A stretch of 64,000 nt of DNA from Candidatus Endobugula sp. (GTDB taxonomy: Bacteria; Pseudomonadota; Gammaproteobacteria; Pseudomonadales; Cellvibrionaceae): NCBI GenBank assembly GCA_020628895.1, contig JAHDEM010000001.1, forward strand, positions 117,700-181,699, written 5' to 3'. Position 1 is the stretch's first letter; every line of letters begins with the position of its first letter. The position numbers were made by a program, and so were the translations under genes. Under the pieces are notes generated by a model, which was not told where the DNA came from, did not search any database, and worked only from the letters and a program-made list of their open reading frames with translations. Positions 63,313 to 64,000 of the stretch are shown in pieces.

Positions 63313-64000
63313 ATGCAACTTACAAATCTAATATTTCATGAGCTTATTACTCAGCAGCACAGCTCAACCGTTGAAGTTATTCCACGAGAAGATGTTCTTC
63401 CACTTCCTAATGACAAAGCCGATCGCTTAGTTATTCAAGCTCGGCAAAGCTATAATAAAGATTCAGGTGTTGCTTATGCTGATTTTGGACATGGTTGGTT
63501 TCCTGATTGTTTAAGTCAGTTAATTAACGATGAAATTGACTTTGTGTCTTTTTCCGAAAGCGGTTTGTCAGACTTAGAAGGGCGTATATCTAGAGAGCCG
63601 CTAACAACCGGTGGACATCTATTCTTTATACAATATGAGGAAGACAACACCCGGTACATGATGACCCTCTTACTTAAGGATATTGACGGATTTGTCATTG
63701 ATGATCAAAACATATCCGAGGGGCATATTTTAAACCTAGAAAAGCTACACTTTGCAGCCAGAATCAATATTGATAGATGGTTAAACCAAGAAACAGGCTA
63801 TATTTCTTTTCTTAAAGGCAGTAAAAGGAAGGAGGTAAGTGATTATTTTAAAGGCTTCTTATGTATAAACGAAGATAGTTTTAACGACCCTAAGCGTAAT
63901 ACAGATCTCCTAGTTGAGGCTATAAAAGAATACTGTAATGAGAATATTCAGAATGATACTGAAAAGTCCGAAATTAGAAATCGAATTACTGATGAAATCA
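63313..64000 (+). CDS. Nucleoid-associated protein, NA37/NdpA family, 3' end missing
   Basis: A frame opens at ATG 63313 with a good ribosome-binding site and runs to the end of the window (229 codons) without a stop. It matches the NA37 (YejK/NdpA) family in its N-terminal LTNLIFHELITQQ, in the DFVSFSESGL block, and in ETGYISFLKGSKRKEVSDYF followed by FKGFLCINEDSF. It diverges from core YejK in detail, as accessory members in defence or mobile regions do. Family members bind nucleoid DNA. The C-terminus is not visible. Confidence 0.85.
   Translation, partial: MQLTNLIFHELITQQHSSTVEVIPREDVLPLPNDKADRLVIQARQSYNKDSGVAYADFGHGWFPDCLSQLINDEIDFVSFSESGLSDLEGRISREPLTTGGHLFFIQYEEDNTRYMMTLLLKDIDGFVIDDQNISEGHILNLEKLHFAARINIDRWLNQETGYISFLKGSKRKEVSDYFKGFLCINEDSFNDPKRNTDLLVEAIKEYCNENIQNDTEKSEIRNRITDEI

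Overview
The window is AT-rich (about 40% G+C by eye), densely coding chromosomal DNA from a gammaproteobacterium, probably a marine or aquatic relative of the Pseudomonadales/Oceanospirillales/Cellvibrionales. The basis is gene order: topA, a DUF6586-type gene, sulA, lexA, nagZ, mtnP, a csiV-like gene, mfd, long-form gap, nqrA-F, apbE, nqrM, sth and nhaB follow closely the order known from Pseudomonas. No rRNA, tRNA, insertion sequence, prophage or CRISPR array was seen.

Layout. 1-13.1 kb: housekeeping and DNA-damage genes (partial membrane-anchored coiled-coil protein, topA, lexA-sulA SOS pair, nagZ, mtnP, a cold-shock protein, csiV-like gene, mfd, a lipoprotein). 13.2-28.7 kb: a signalling island inserted between mfd and gap. 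It holds two orphan periplasmic binding proteins each beside a transmembrane histidine kinase, a two-kinase/one-regulator cluster, a receiver-GGDEF-EAL protein with a decayed EAL domain, a headless EAL domain abutting a receiver remnant on the other strand, and an H-NOX nitric-oxide sensor with its kinase. Divergent from H-NOX are two response regulators whose EAL-like and HD-GYP output domains have lost catalytic residues. 29-41.2 kb: energy and sodium metabolism (gap, the complete Na+-NQR operon with its flavin and iron maturation factors ApbE and NqrM, soluble transhydrogenase, NhaB antiporter). 41.4-53.0 kb: a ChpA-N-terminus-like protein, sohB, a likely small RNA, a PhoD-type phosphatase, a coiled-coil lipoprotein, DUF2788, xthA, prc and a CNNM/CBS protein. 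53.2-55.7 kb: a metal-responsive cassette led by a MerR regulator with a zntA-like operator just behind it. 56.2-58.6 kb: two overlapping MscS channels and a frameshifted small membrane gene. 58.6-63.0 kb: an hdfR-like LysR gene divergent from a maoP-ATP-grasp-DUF1704 operon. 63.3 kb to the end: a truncated nucleoid-associated (NA37) gene.

How parts fit together. NqrA-F would pump sodium, ApbE attaches FMN to NqrB and NqrC, NqrM serves iron delivery, and NhaB uses the resulting sodium gradient. LexA and SulA form the SOS brake on division, with Mfd and XthA adding repair. The signalling island looks like a hub joining nitric-oxide sensing, periplasmic ligand sensing and cyclic-di-GMP, with several outputs that probably act by binding rather than catalysis.

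The two best candidates for undescribed biology are the NO-sensing hub with inactive effectors (about 22.8-28.3 kb) and the maoP-linked ATP-grasp ligase plus N-formylglutamate-amidohydrolase/DUF1704 metallopeptidase pair (59.6-63.0 kb). The second pair resembles a ligase/carboxypeptidase addition-removal module.
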